Assembly: GCA_025363655.1 (NCBI GenBank)
Contig: JANYDK010000123.1
Coordinates: forward strand, 119,208-183,207
Source: Deltaproteobacteria bacterium
GTDB taxonomy: Bacteria; Myxococcota_A; Polyangia; Polyangiales; JADJMO01
Direction of reading: 5' to 3'
Length of the DNA: 64,000 nt
The translations under genes were made by a program, and so were the position numbers. Below, piece after piece: positions 15,926 to 26,907 of the stretch (within the stretch, counting starts at the first letter, position 1; every line of letters begins with the position of its first letter). A model generated the notes under the pieces. The model made no database searches and was not told the DNA's origin. It worked only from the letters and a program-made list of their open reading frames with translations.

Positions 15926-18832
15926 ATGACTGCAATGGCGATGACCCTGACGACGTTGTCCAGCTGGCTCGCACCCGCCGGACAACCGCTCGAGCCCATC
16001 GACGTCATCGAAGACCGCTTCGCCGGTCTACGCTCGCTTCCCGCCTTCGGCACCGCCGGGCTCTACGCCGTGATGGTCGTCGCCGGGCTCGCGTTCTGCC
16101 TCTCCATCTGGGCGACGAAGCGCCCGCGCTATCTCGACGCCGCCCGCAGCGCTGCCTACGCCACGTGTGCGCTCATCGTCTTCGATCTACTGCTGCTCGC
16201 CTACGCGTTCCTCTCGCACGACTACCGACTTCGCTACGTCGCCCGCTACAGCGATCGCTCGATGTCGGTCGGCTATTTGCTGACCGCGCTGTGGGGCGGG
16301 CAGGACGGCTCGCTCCTCTGGTGGCTCTTCCTTCTCTCGGCCAACACCGCAGCCTGCGTGTTGTGGATGAAGGGCAAATACAAGGAGCTGCAGCCGTACA
16401 TCATCGCCACGTTGATGACGATCATGATCTTCTTCGTGATCATCATGGGGTTCTCGGCGAACCCCTTCAGCGAGTCGATCGCCGGCGCGCGCGTCGATGG
16501 CGAGGGGCTGAACCCGCTCCTCCAAGACTTCTACATGATCATCCACCCGCCGAGCCTCTACACGGGCTTCGTCGGGTGCTCGGTGCCGTTCGCCTTCGGC
16601 ATCGCCGCGCTCGCCACCGGCCGGCTCGGTGAAGAGTGGATCTACGCCGTTCGTCGCTGGATGCTCTTCGCCTGGATCTTCCTCAGCATCGGCAACACAC
16701 TCGGCATGGCCTGGGCGTACACCGAGCTCGGGTGGGGCGGTCACTGGGCGTGGGATCCGGTCGAGAACGCGGCGTTCATGCCGTGGCTGAGCGCCTCGGC
16801 GTTCGTCCACTCGATCATGATCCAAGAGCGTTGGCGCATGCTCAAGGTGTGGAACATCGTCCTCCTCTCGGTCACGTTCTTCATGACCATCTGGGGAACG
16901 TTCCTCACACGCAGCGGGATGATCTCCAGCGTCCACGCGTTCGCGCAGTCGAACATCGGCGTCTATTTCATCTACTTCCTCGTCACCATCGCCACCGTGA
17001 CGACGGCGCTCACCGTCTATCGGCTCCCCGAGCTGAAGAACGTCAGCGAAGAGGGCAAGCCGACCGAGATGTATCGCGCCGAGGTCGGCAAGGCGTTGAT
17101 TCGCGTCCTCGCGATGTTCACCGTCGTTCTTTGCGTCATCCGTTGGCAGACGCCGAAGATGGCGCCGGTCGGAGCGCTCGCCTTCGTCACCGTCATCGGG
17201 CTCATCGTCTTCGGCGCGAACCGTCTCGCGCACTACTTTCCGAACCAGAAGCGCGGCGCCATCGAGGCCCTCCTCTCGCGGGAAGCGGCGTTCGTCGCCA
17301 ACAACTGGATCCTCCTGGCGATGCAGGCCTTCATCGCCATCACGACGGCGTTCCCGCTCATCAGCGAGTCGATCACCGGCGAGAAGATCACCGTCGGCCC
17401 TGCCTTCTACAACGCGTGGATGGTGCCGCTCGGGCTCTCGCTCTTCGCGCTGATGGGTGTCGGGCCGCTCCTCGGTTGGCGCAAGACGAGCGACTCGGCG
17501 CTACGCAAGGCGTTCTTCGCGCCCGGCATCACGATGTTCGCGGTGGTCGCGATGCACTTCGCGATCGGCAAGAAAATAGGTTTCCCCGCGATCGTCGAGA
17601 GCGACCCGATCTACAGCGGCGCGCTCGGGAGCATCCTCGCGAAGGCGAGCAGCGTCTTCCCCGTCGTCGCCACCGGGCTCGCCGCCTTCAACGTCGCGGT
17701 CATCATCCAGGAGTACAGCAAGGCCGTCCTCGCGCGCATGCGTACCCACCGGGACGAGAACGGGCTCACGGCCGTCTGGGCGCTCGTCGCCAAATCACGT
17801 CGTCGCTACGGCGGGTACATCGTCCACCTCGGCATCGTCGCCATGTTCCTCGGGTTCACCGGCGGCGCGTACAAGGTCGACCAAGAGTTCTCGCTCTCGA
17901 AGGGCGACGTCGTCGAGTACCACGGGTACCAAATCACCTATCTCGGTCCGCGTCGCGTCAACGACGACCCGGCGAAGATGGAGATCTACGTCGACCTCGC
18001 GGTGAAGAAGGGCAATACCGAGCTGCGGACGATGACGCCGGCGCGCTTCGTCTATCGTCGTCAGCAGATGCCGACGAGCGAGGTCGACATCCACGTCGGC
18101 CCCTTCGAGGACCTCTACATCGCGCCGGGAAGCGTCAATCCGGAGACGAAGACGGCGACCATCCACGTCTTCGTCAACCCGCTCGAGGTGTGGATTTGGC
18201 TCGGTGCGCTGATCCTCGTCTTCGGCGCTGCCGTCTCGACGTGGCCCGAGGCCGCGCTCCAAGAGGTGGGAATCGGCGCCTATCTACGCACTGCCGGTGC
18301 GACGGCAGCCTCGCTGGTGCTGGGAGTGGCCCTCGCGATCACCCCTGCGAGAGCGAACGCGCAACAATCGGGGACCTCGTCGCTGCATGCGGGCACCGTC
18401 GAGATGAAGTCGCCGGAAGAGCGGCGGCTCTTCAATCAACTGCGCTGTCTCTGTGGCGGATGCGATCGTTTGCCCTTGTCGGCATGCGTCTGCGATTGGG
18501 CGAAAGAAGCGCGCCAAGAGATGTCGTCGCGGCTCGCTGCAGGCGAGTCGGTCGACCGGCTGATCGACGACTACGTCGCCAAGCACGGCACGGACGCCAA
18601 GGTCGTTCCGCCCAACACCGGATTTCTCAAGAGCATATGGCTCGTGCCTTCGGTGCTGATCGTGGTCGGTGCGGTCTCCGCGGTGTTCGTCGTTCGTCGC
18701 TGGACCAGCGGCGCGCGCAACGTCGAGCCGAAGCCGCCCCGCGCGGGCGAGCCCGGGAAGCCGCTCCCCAAGGACGAATACGACGACAAGCTCGACAAAG
18801 AGCTTCGTGACCTCGACGACCGTTCGCTGTAA
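15926..18832 (+). CDS. ccmF: CcmF-CcmH fusion, cytochrome c heme lyase component
   Basis: A 968-aa membrane protein. Residues 1-770 are CcmF, the heme-handling core of system I cytochrome c maturation. There are many transmembrane helices and a tryptophan-rich WWD block near residues 266-290 (GWGGHWAWDPVENAAF), and histidines such as IIHPPSLYTG are kept. After a further hydrophobic segment the C-terminus (about 815-925) is a CcmH-like domain ending in a helix at about 910-930. CcmH normally reduces apocytochrome heme-binding cysteines through an LRCxxC motif. Here it reads LRCLCGGCDRL with Cys841, Cys843, Cys846, then Cys854 and Cys856. Separate CcmF and CcmH are usual; fusion and extra cysteines are notable. 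Two companion genes follow. Confidence 0.88.
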   Translation: MTAMAMTLTTLSSWLAPAGQPLEPIDVIEDRFAGLRSLPAFGTAGLYAVMVVAGLAFCLSIWATKRPRYLDAARSAAYATCALIVFDLLLLAYAFLSHDYRLRYVARYSDRSMSVGYLLTALWGGQDGSLLWWLFLLSANTAACVLWMKGKYKELQPYIIATLMTIMIFFVIIMGFSANPFSESIAGARVDGEGLNPLLQDFYMIIHPPSLYTGFVGCSVPFAFGIAALATGRLGEEWIYAVRRWMLFAWIFLSIGNTLGMAWAYTELGWGGHWAWDPVENAAFMPWLSASAFVHSIMIQERWRMLKVWNIVLLSVTFFMTIWGTFLTRSGMISSVHAFAQSNIGVYFIYFLVTIATVTTALTVYRLPELKNVSEEGKPTEMYRAEVGKALIRVLAMFTVVLCVIRWQTPKMAPVGALAFVTVIGLIVFGANRLAHYFPNQKRGAIEALLSREAAFVANNWILLAMQAFIAITTAFPLISESITGEKITVGPAFYNAWMVPLGLSLFALMGVGPLLGWRKTSDSALRKAFFAPGITMFAVVAMHFAIGKKIGFPAIVESDPIYSGALGSILAKASSVFPVVATGLAAFNVAVIIQEYSKAVLARMRTHRDENGLTAVWALVAKSRRRYGGYIVHLGIVAMFLGFTGGAYKVDQEFSLSKGDVVEYHGYQITYLGPRRVNDDPAKMEIYVDLAVKKGNTELRTMTPARFVYRRQQMPTSEVDIHVGPFEDLYIAPGSVNPETKTATIHVFVNPLEVWIWLGALILVFGAAVSTWPEAALQEVGIGAYLRTAGATAASLVLGVALAITPARANAQQSGTSSLHAGTVEMKSPEERRLFNQLRCLCGGCDRLPLSACVCDWAKEARQEMSSRLAAGESVDRLIDDYVAKHGTDAKVVPPNTGFLKSIWLVPSVLIVVGAVSAVFVVRRWTSGARNVEPKPPRAGEPGKPLPKDEYDDKLDKELRDLDDRSL

Positions 18833-18870
18833 GTAGGCCGCTGAACTGCGTCGCGATAGAAGAGCCTGCC

Positions 18871-19521
18871 ATGCCCGAGGATTCGGAGACCGGTGCCGAT
18901 CGACAAGCAGCGCCCGTGGGCGACGTCGAGGCTCGTCCGCTTCCTCGGTGGGTGATCCCTGCAGGTATCCTCGGCATCGCCGCGGTGGCCGTAGGCGTAG
19001 GCCGACTAAGCAGCCCCGCCGTCTCTGCGCTCTTCCTCTCCGCCATCGCCATTCTCTCGGTGGTGGGTTTTCTCTTCCGCACCGTGCAGAACGTGGCCGC
19101 GCCGCCGATCGACGACGAGCCCGAAGAGCTGGCGCCCACCCAGGCCGAAGATGCAAAGCGTGCGGCCCTGCGAGCGTTGCGCGATCTCGAATACGAGAAG
19201 GGCATCGGCAACGTCAGCCCCGCGGACTACGCGAAGCTCCTCGAGAAATATCGCGCCGAAGCCAAGCGGACGATGCGCGTCGTCGACGAAGAGCGCAAAG
19301 AAGCCCGCCTGCGCGCCGAGAAGTTGGTCGCGCAAGAGATCGCTGCGTTCTTGCCCAAGGCCGACGAGCCCGAGGAAGAAGTCGGCACCGAACCGGACGA
19401 ACCCGAAGAAGACGAGAACGTCGTGATCACGTGTCCCAAGTGCAGCACGAAGAACGACGCCGACGCCGTCTTCTGCAAGAAGTGCGGGCATGATCTGGCA
19501 AAGAAAGAGGCTTCGGCGTGA
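18871..19521 (+). CDS. Membrane protein with CcmI-like helix and zinc ribbon
   Basis: A 216-aa protein. Two transmembrane helices lie near residues 26-72 (WVIPAGILGIAAVAVGVG and AVSALFLSAIAILSVVGFL). The following segment, ALRALRDLEYEKGIGNVSP, closely recalls the cytoplasmic helical pair of CcmI ('LRDLEfE...G.ls..dY'). After an acidic region the C-terminus is a zinc ribbon with two CxxC knuckles (CPKCSTKNDAD and FCKKCGHDL). Position directly after the CcmF-CcmH fusion supports a role in cytochrome c maturation, but the zinc ribbon is not part of known CcmI. The stop overlaps the next gene by 4 nt (GTGA). Confidence 0.65.
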   Translation: MPEDSETGADRQAAPVGDVEARPLPRWVIPAGILGIAAVAVGVGRLSSPAVSALFLSAIAILSVVGFLFRTVQNVAAPPIDDEPEELAPTQAEDAKRAALRALRDLEYEKGIGNVSPADYAKLLEKYRAEAKRTMRVVDEERKEARLRAEKLVAQEIAAFLPKADEPEEEVGTEPDEPEEDENVVITCPKCSTKNDADAVFCKKCGHDLAKKEASA

Positions 19522-20978
19522 TCTGGCGCCGAGCTCTCCGCGTCCTCCCCCTCGCGCTGACGATGGGCGCGCTGACGTTCTCTCGCGAGGGATTGGGACA
19601 GACTCCGTCCGCCAGCACGGCTCCCAGCACGGCCCCATCGGCTTCGAGCTCGGGCTCGGGCTCGGGTGTGCCCGCGGGTGAGGGTGTTCCTCCGGGACAT
19701 CCACCGATGGGCGAGCCCACCCATGCCGGTCCGATTCCCGAGGGAGGAGGTGCGCCGCTCCCCGAGGTACCTTCCGATCAATTCGAGGAAGACACGCGCA
19801 TTCCTATCGGGGAAATTCGCCTTCACGTCGCCGACGAAAAAGATCACCCGATTCCACGATGGAAGGTCACCCTCAACGTTCTTCGGCAGTCGATCTCGCA
19901 AGGTGATGCGCGATCGCGCACCGAGGCCGAGACCGACGACGTCGGTGACGTCGTCTTCTCGGGGCTCAAATCCGGCACCGGTTGGTCGTATTCGATTTTC
20001 ATCGAAGGCTCGTCCGCCGATGGCTCGGTGACCGCGAAATACGGCAGCCCGCCGATCATGTTGCCGCTCTCCCACGGCTATCGCGGGCTCCTTCATCGCT
20101 TCCCGGTCGCCTCTTCGATCGACGGATTGATGGTCGCGGTGGGCGGCGTCGACACCGGCATCGAGATTCGTGACGACGTCGTCGAGATTCAGCAGACCTT
20201 CGAGATCATCAACGCCGGCGCGACGTCATGGGGGCTCGGACAAGGGCTGCTGTTGAAGCTCCCGTCTACCTCGAAGGCGTTCCGTGCGCCCGATCCTATG
20301 GGCGACATGATGGCCGTGCCGGTCGAAAATTCGGGTGTGAAGTGGGTCGGTTCATTTCAACCCGGAACGACGACGCTCTCGTACGACTACAAGCTGCCTT
20401 ACGACGGTGAAGCTACCGTCGATGCTGAAATCGAGTTGCCGCCGCGCGTCCTCGCCGCACGAGTGAGACTCGCTGCACGGCGCGAGATGACCCTCGACGT
20501 CGACGGGTTTCCTGCGGGCGCCCTCGATACGTCGGGTCTCGGCGTCCACGTGCTGCAGACGGTGAAACGTGGCGATCCGAAAGATCCGATTCGCTCGCTG
20601 AAAATCCACGTCCGCGGGCTCCCTCAACAAGGGCCCGAGAAGTGGATCGCAACCGCGCTCGGGCTCTCGGGTGTGGTGCTCGGTTTCGTCCTCGCATACG
20701 GGACGCGCTCGAAGAACGCGAGCCACGATCCCGAACGACGCAAACGTCGACGTCGGTACCTCCTCGACGAGCTGCTCACCCTCGAGCAGGCCAAGCAGCG
20801 CGATCAGGTGGGCCCTCGTGGGTACGAGCGCGAACGCGCGAGGCTCATCGACGCCCTCGCAGACGCCCTCGACGAAGTCCCCGCAGATGCGCCCACTCCG
20901 TACCGAACCCGGACCGAAGGCGACGCCAAGAAGGCCTCCGCGAAGAAGCCGCAGAGCGACACGCAGAAGCGGCGCTGA
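19518..20978 (+). CDS. Exported Ser/Gly-rich protein with C-terminal membrane anchor
   Basis: A 486-aa protein starting at GTG 19518, overlapping the preceding gene. It has a signal peptide (about residues 1-28), then a low-complexity Ser/Thr/Ala/Gly/Pro segment to about residue 95. A large beta-rich extracytoplasmic region follows (IGEIRLHVADEKDHPIPRW looks like a carboxypeptidase-regulatory-type Ig fold). Next comes one transmembrane helix (IATALGLSGVVLGFVLAYG, about 376-394), then a basic cytoplasmic tail (RRKRRRRYLLDELLTLEQ) with a helical pair like that in the upstream CcmI-like protein. Linkage suggests a third component of the cytochrome maturation locus. No established family was recognised. 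Confidence 0.6.
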   Translation: MIWRRALRVLPLALTMGALTFSREGLGQTPSASTAPSTAPSASSSGSGSGVPAGEGVPPGHPPMGEPTHAGPIPEGGGAPLPEVPSDQFEEDTRIPIGEIRLHVADEKDHPIPRWKVTLNVLRQSISQGDARSRTEAETDDVGDVVFSGLKSGTGWSYSIFIEGSSADGSVTAKYGSPPIMLPLSHGYRGLLHRFPVASSIDGLMVAVGGVDTGIEIRDDVVEIQQTFEIINAGATSWGLGQGLLLKLPSTSKAFRAPDPMGDMMAVPVENSGVKWVGSFQPGTTTLSYDYKLPYDGEATVDAEIELPPRVLAARVRLAARREMTLDVDGFPAGALDTSGLGVHVLQTVKRGDPKDPIRSLKIHVRGLPQQGPEKWIATALGLSGVVLGFVLAYGTRSKNASHDPERRKRRRRYLLDELLTLEQAKQRDQVGPRGYERERARLIDALADALDEVPADAPTPYRTRTEGDAKKASAKKPQSDTQKRR

Positions 20979-21021
20979 GCCGACTCCGAGGCCGTGCCGA
21001 GCCGGTGATACAGGCGCGGAG

Positions 21022-21030
21022 TGCTACGCT
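21022..21030 (+). promoter_or_regulatory. Extended -10 promoter element of def
   Basis: TGCTACGCT fits TGnTAnnnT and ends 9 nt before the def ATG. It is identical to the element before the DUF58 gene and the histidine phosphatase gene. Confidence 0.45.
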
Positions 21031-21039
21031 CGCCGCATC

Positions 21040-21615
21040 ATGACGATCCGAAAAATAGCCACCATCGGTCATCCGGTGCTGCGAGTGCGTGCCCGGGAGA
21101 TGACCCGCGAAGAGCTCGCGTCCACTGCCATGCAGACGTTCATCGACGACCTCGTCGAGACGATGCGCGATGCGAACGGTGCCGGTCTCGCGGCCACGCA
21201 GGTGCACGAGACGATTCGCATCTGCGCCATCGAGGTGAAGGACAACCCTCGCTATCCGTACAAACCCAACGTGCCGCTGACCATATTGATCAATCCAGAA
21301 ATCGAATTTCTGACCACGCGGACGTTCGCCAACTACGAAGGATGCTTGAGCGTCCCCGACCTGCGCGGGGTCGTCGACAGGGTCTCCGAGATTCGCGTGA
21401 AAGCGCTCGATCGACAGGGAAATCCAATAGACAAAGTCGTTCGAGGACTCACCGCCGGGACCTACCAACACGAGGTAGATCACCTCGACGGGAAGCTCTT
21501 CCTCGACCGCGTGACGGACACGACGACGCTCTGTACGTGGAAAGAATTCGAGAAGAGGCAGCTCGCCGGCTTCGCTGCACGCGCCACCGAGATCGTTCGC
21601 GAGTTCGGTAGCTGA
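21040..21615 (+). CDS. def: Peptide deformylase
   Basis: A 191-aa metalloenzyme that removes the formyl group from nascent proteins. All three family motifs are intact: GAGLAATQ (GxGxAAxQ), YEGCLSVP with the metal-binding cysteine, and QHEVDHLDG with the HExxH pair. Start at ATG 21040, 9 nt after an extended -10. It is monocistronic here: 415 bp of non-coding sequence separates it from dnaN, and its usual partner fmt is absent. The only in-frame extension upstream overlaps the previous gene and is not protein-like. Confidence 0.95.
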   Translation: MTIRKIATIGHPVLRVRAREMTREELASTAMQTFIDDLVETMRDANGAGLAATQVHETIRICAIEVKDNPRYPYKPNVPLTILINPEIEFLTTRTFANYEGCLSVPDLRGVVDRVSEIRVKALDRQGNPIDKVVRGLTAGTYQHEVDHLDGKLFLDRVTDTTTLCTWKEFEKRQLAGFAARATEIVREFGS

Positions 21616-22030
21616 GTACGCTCGAATTCGAGATCGTTCGTGAATACGCCAGCACGATGGTGCGTGCGAACGACGATTTGTCGTGCCCTGTGGACAGCGT
21701 GAGGACGTGAGGGAGGGACAAGAGGTGCCGAGCTCGTGGGGAAGAATGACCCTCGGCTTCCCCCACGACATGTCCCTCTTCTACTCTCGGGAACGTCCAC
21801 ACCCCTTGGGCCAACTTCCTTGCAGAAAAAAAGCATCCCCGCATTCTTTCCACAGAACCCACAGGGCCTTCTTGTTCCTACTATTGGATCTTTAACCTTC
21901 TCCTGAGAGAGAGAGTCTCCCTCCGGATCCCGGGAAGCTCGGTTCGCTGACGGCAGGCGGGGAGGAAACCGGGAAAGGACTAGAACCGCAGGCGGTGCAG
22001 GCGTAAGGGGTTCCCCCCTCGGAGGAAGCC
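21616..22030. other. 415-bp non-coding region before dnaN, candidate oriC
   Basis: The longest gene-free stretch in the window. DnaA-box-like sequences (against TTATCCACA) are CTTTCCACA at 21846-21854 (7/9), CTGTCCACA on the minus strand at 21689-21697 (7/9) and ACGTCCACA at 21793-21801 (6/9); a CCCACA lies at 21858-21864. An A-run (21827-21832) and the AT-richer stretch 21866-21902 could be the unwinding element. An imperfect inverted repeat spans 21713-21778. Next to dnaN-recF-gyrB and within 18 kb of three parS sites, this is a reasonable oriC candidate; it must in any case hold the dnaN promoter. No tRNA or small ORF was recognised in it. Confidence 0.5.
21713..21778. repeat. Imperfect inverted repeat upstream of dnaN
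   Basis: Outer arms GAGGGACA (21713-21720) and TGTCCCTC (21771-21778) are perfect complements. Inner arms CGTGGGGAAG (21735-21744) and CTTCCCCCACG (21757-21767) pair with one bulged C. The structure could be a transcription terminator after def, an origin element or a protein-binding site; no U-run follows. Confidence 0.5.
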
Positions 22031-23158
22031 ATGGACGTCGTTCTCGCCAAGAAAGATCTGCTCCGCCTCTTCGGTCGTGCGCAAGGCGTCGCCGACAAAA
22101 AGAGCACGATGCCGATCCTTTCCAACGTCTTGATTCAAGCCGAAACCGGCGGAATCTTGCGAGCCTCGGCGACCGACCTCTTCATGGCGGTGACCGCCAG
22201 CGCGACAGGCGAAGTCAACCGTCCGGGGACGCTCGCGGTGCCTGCCAAGGACCTGCTCGAGCGCGTGAAGGCCATGCCCGAGGGGCCCGTGCAAATCTCC
22301 TCCGCCGAGGGCGCGACTGCACAGCTCAAGGCCGTCGGTGCGCGTCGCGAGTTTCGTCTCCGCGGCATGCCCGGCGAAGATTTTCCGGCGCTCCCCAAGC
22401 CCGATCCGAACGCGACCGCGAACACCATTTCCTGTCCGCTCCTGGCCGAGCTGATCGCGAAGACTCATTTCTCGATCTCCTCCGACGAGACGCGTCCTCA
22501 CCTCAACAGCGCGCTCCTCGAGTGGGACGGCGAGGTCGTGCGCATGGTGACCACCGATGGTCATCGTCTCTCCAAGCACGAGGTCGCGGCCGAGGGTGGG
22601 CAGAAGGCGAGCTTCTCGCTGCTCATCCCGCTGAAGGGCATCGCCGAGCTTCGCCGTCTCTGCGACGAGGCCAAGGCCGACAAGGACGCGAGCCCGCTCA
22701 AGCTCATGCGCGGTGGGCCGAACGTCTTCTTCGTTCGTGACGACACGATGCTCGCCATCAAGCTCGTCGACGCGCAGTTTCCGCCCTACCAGCAGGTCAT
22801 TCCGCAGAAGACCGGCTCGCGCGTGCGCGTAGGCCGGGCTCAGCTCATCGACGTCCTTCGCGCCATGTCGGTCGCCGCGAGCGAGCGAACGGGGAGCGTG
22901 CGTCTGACGCTCGGCGCCGGGACGATGCGCGTCACCAGCGAAAATCCGGACAGCGGCGACGCGTTCGACGAGCTCCCCATCGAGTACGCGGGCACCGAGA
23001 TCACCATCGGGTTCAACGTCCGTTACGTTCTCGACGTGCTCACCGCGCTCGACGACGAAGACGTGCAGCTCGGGGTGACTGGCGAGCTCGATCCGGTCGT
23101 CATCGAGCCTGGGAGCGAGAAGAAGTTCCTCGCCATCGTCATGCCCATGCGCATCTGA
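22031..23158 (+). CDS. dnaN: DNA polymerase III beta subunit (sliding clamp)
   Basis: A 375-aa sliding clamp that tethers the replicase to DNA. It has the three-fold repeated clamp architecture over its full length, the family start VVLAKKDLLRLFGRAQGVADKK, the TDGHRLSKHE block and the characteristic C-terminal MPMRI. Start at ATG 22031 behind a strong GGAGGAAGCC ribosome-binding site. It leads dnaN-recF-gyrB on the leading side of the putative origin. dnaA, often directly upstream of dnaN, is replaced here by def and the non-coding segment. Confidence 0.97.
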   Translation: MDVVLAKKDLLRLFGRAQGVADKKSTMPILSNVLIQAETGGILRASATDLFMAVTASATGEVNRPGTLAVPAKDLLERVKAMPEGPVQISSAEGATAQLKAVGARREFRLRGMPGEDFPALPKPDPNATANTISCPLLAELIAKTHFSISSDETRPHLNSALLEWDGEVVRMVTTDGHRLSKHEVAAEGGQKASFSLLIPLKGIAELRRLCDEAKADKDASPLKLMRGGPNVFFVRDDTMLAIKLVDAQFPPYQQVIPQKTGSRVRVGRAQLIDVLRAMSVAASERTGSVRLTLGAGTMRVTSENPDSGDAFDELPIEYAGTEITIGFNVRYVLDVLTALDDEDVQLGVTGELDPVVIEPGSEKKFLAIVMPMRI

Positions 23159-23173
23159 CGCGCGAGCGCCGTC

Positions 23174-24295
23174 GTGCTCGCCGTTCGTTCTCTGCTCGTT
23201 CGCGGCTTTCGAAACCTCGCCGCCCAAGAGCTGGAGCTGCACCCTCGGTTCAACGTTCTCTACGGAGAAAATGGCCAAGGGAAGACGAATACGATCGAGG
23301 CCCTGTATCTCGCGACCACCTCGCGGAGCTTTCGTACGAGCGCACTGCAGGATTGTCTCTCGCACGGCGAAGAGGCTTCTCGGGTCAAGGTCGCGGTCGA
23401 TGACGAACGAGACGTCGGTGCTTCGTCACGTGAGCAAATCGTCGATCTGAAAGCAAGCGCCCAAGGTTCGGCGCGTCGGGTCCTTCTTTCGGGAAAGCGA
23501 CCCAAATCGATGGCCACGTTCGCGCTCGCGACGCCGATCGTCCTCTTCGAGCCGGCGAGCCTGACGCTGACGCAGGGGGGAGCCTCGGAGCGACGCCGCT
23601 TGCTCGATCGCGTCGGCGCCCATCTCCTGGCTTCGAGCGGGGGTGCTGAAGCTCTCTTGCGCGACGCCACGCGATATCGCCGGGCCCTCCTTCATCGCAA
23701 ACGTGCGCTCGCGCAAGGGGCTGGAGCGAGGGTCCTCGAGCCGTTCGAGCGAATCATGGCGGAGCATGGCATCTCGATGATGCAGGCTCGACAGCGGGCG
23801 ACCGACGCGCTCGTCGGCGAAGCTCTCGTCGCCTTCTCTTCGATCGCGCAGACCCATCTCGAGTTGTCGATTGCCTACGCGCCGCGGGCACCGACCGACT
23901 TCGATGGCTTCGTCGCCGCGCTCGCGCAAAGGCGCGACGACGACGCCCGGCGAGGTACGGCGACGATCGGTCCGCACCTCGATGATTTACGCGTATTTCT
24001 CGGCGGAAGACCGGCGAGGCAGGTCGCGTCGCAGGGGCAGCATCGCGCCATCGTGCTCGCACTCAAGGGAGCAGAGCTCGCTTCGATCGCACGTGCGCGG
24101 CACGTGCCGCCGATTCTCCTCCTCGACGACGTATCGAGTGAGCTCGACCCGAAGCGAAGCCAAGCGCTCTTTCAATTTCTCTCCGCGCAGGTAGGCCAGG
24201 TGGTGCTGACGACGACCCGTCCCGACCTCATCCCGATCGACCGAGATAGAGCCCTCTTCGAGGTCGATCAGGGCGTCGTCCGGGCTCGACGTTAG
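23174..24295 (+). CDS. recF: DNA replication and repair protein RecF
   Basis: A 373-aa SMC-like ATPase that helps load RecA at gaps and stalled forks. Walker A GENGQGKTN is at residues 31-39. Other family features are the 'LYLATTSRSFRT' segment, GPHLDDLRVFLGG (usually GPHRDDL, here with Leu), the GQHRAIVLALKGAE signature region and Walker B ILLLDDVSSELD. Start is GTG 23174, 16 nt after the dnaN stop, so co-transcription is likely. Adjacent dnaN-recF-gyrB order is widely conserved near bacterial origins. Confidence 0.95.
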   Translation: MLAVRSLLVRGFRNLAAQELELHPRFNVLYGENGQGKTNTIEALYLATTSRSFRTSALQDCLSHGEEASRVKVAVDDERDVGASSREQIVDLKASAQGSARRVLLSGKRPKSMATFALATPIVLFEPASLTLTQGGASERRRLLDRVGAHLLASSGGAEALLRDATRYRRALLHRKRALAQGAGARVLEPFERIMAEHGISMMQARQRATDALVGEALVAFSSIAQTHLELSIAYAPRAPTDFDGFVAALAQRRDDDARRGTATIGPHLDDLRVFLGGRPARQVASQGQHRAIVLALKGAELASIARARHVPPILLLDDVSSELDPKRSQALFQFLSAQVGQVVLTTTRPDLIPIDRDRALFEVDQGVVRARR

Positions 24296-26887
<2,592 letters not shown>

Positions 26888-26895
26888 AAAACAGC

Positions 26896-26901
26896 TACAC
26901 T
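26896..26901 (+). promoter_or_regulatory. Putative -10 element of the sensor kinase gene
   Basis: TACACT ends 6 nt before the GTG start of the kinase gene, in the 20-nt gap after gyrB. It would let the kinase be transcribed apart from gyrB, with a near-leaderless mRNA. Confidence 0.4.
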
Positions 26902-26907
26902 CTCTGA

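Noticed and set aside
16636..18810. Plus-strand open frame inside ccmF
   Set aside because: Arg-rich shadow frame with no hydrophobic helices; the CcmF frame is clear.
23425..23436. Another CACGTG (GTCACGTGAGC) in recF as a parS site
   Set aside because: Flanks do not match the 16-bp consensus; CACGTG alone is expected by chance in this composition, as are those near 11810, 24095, 27913 and 60890.
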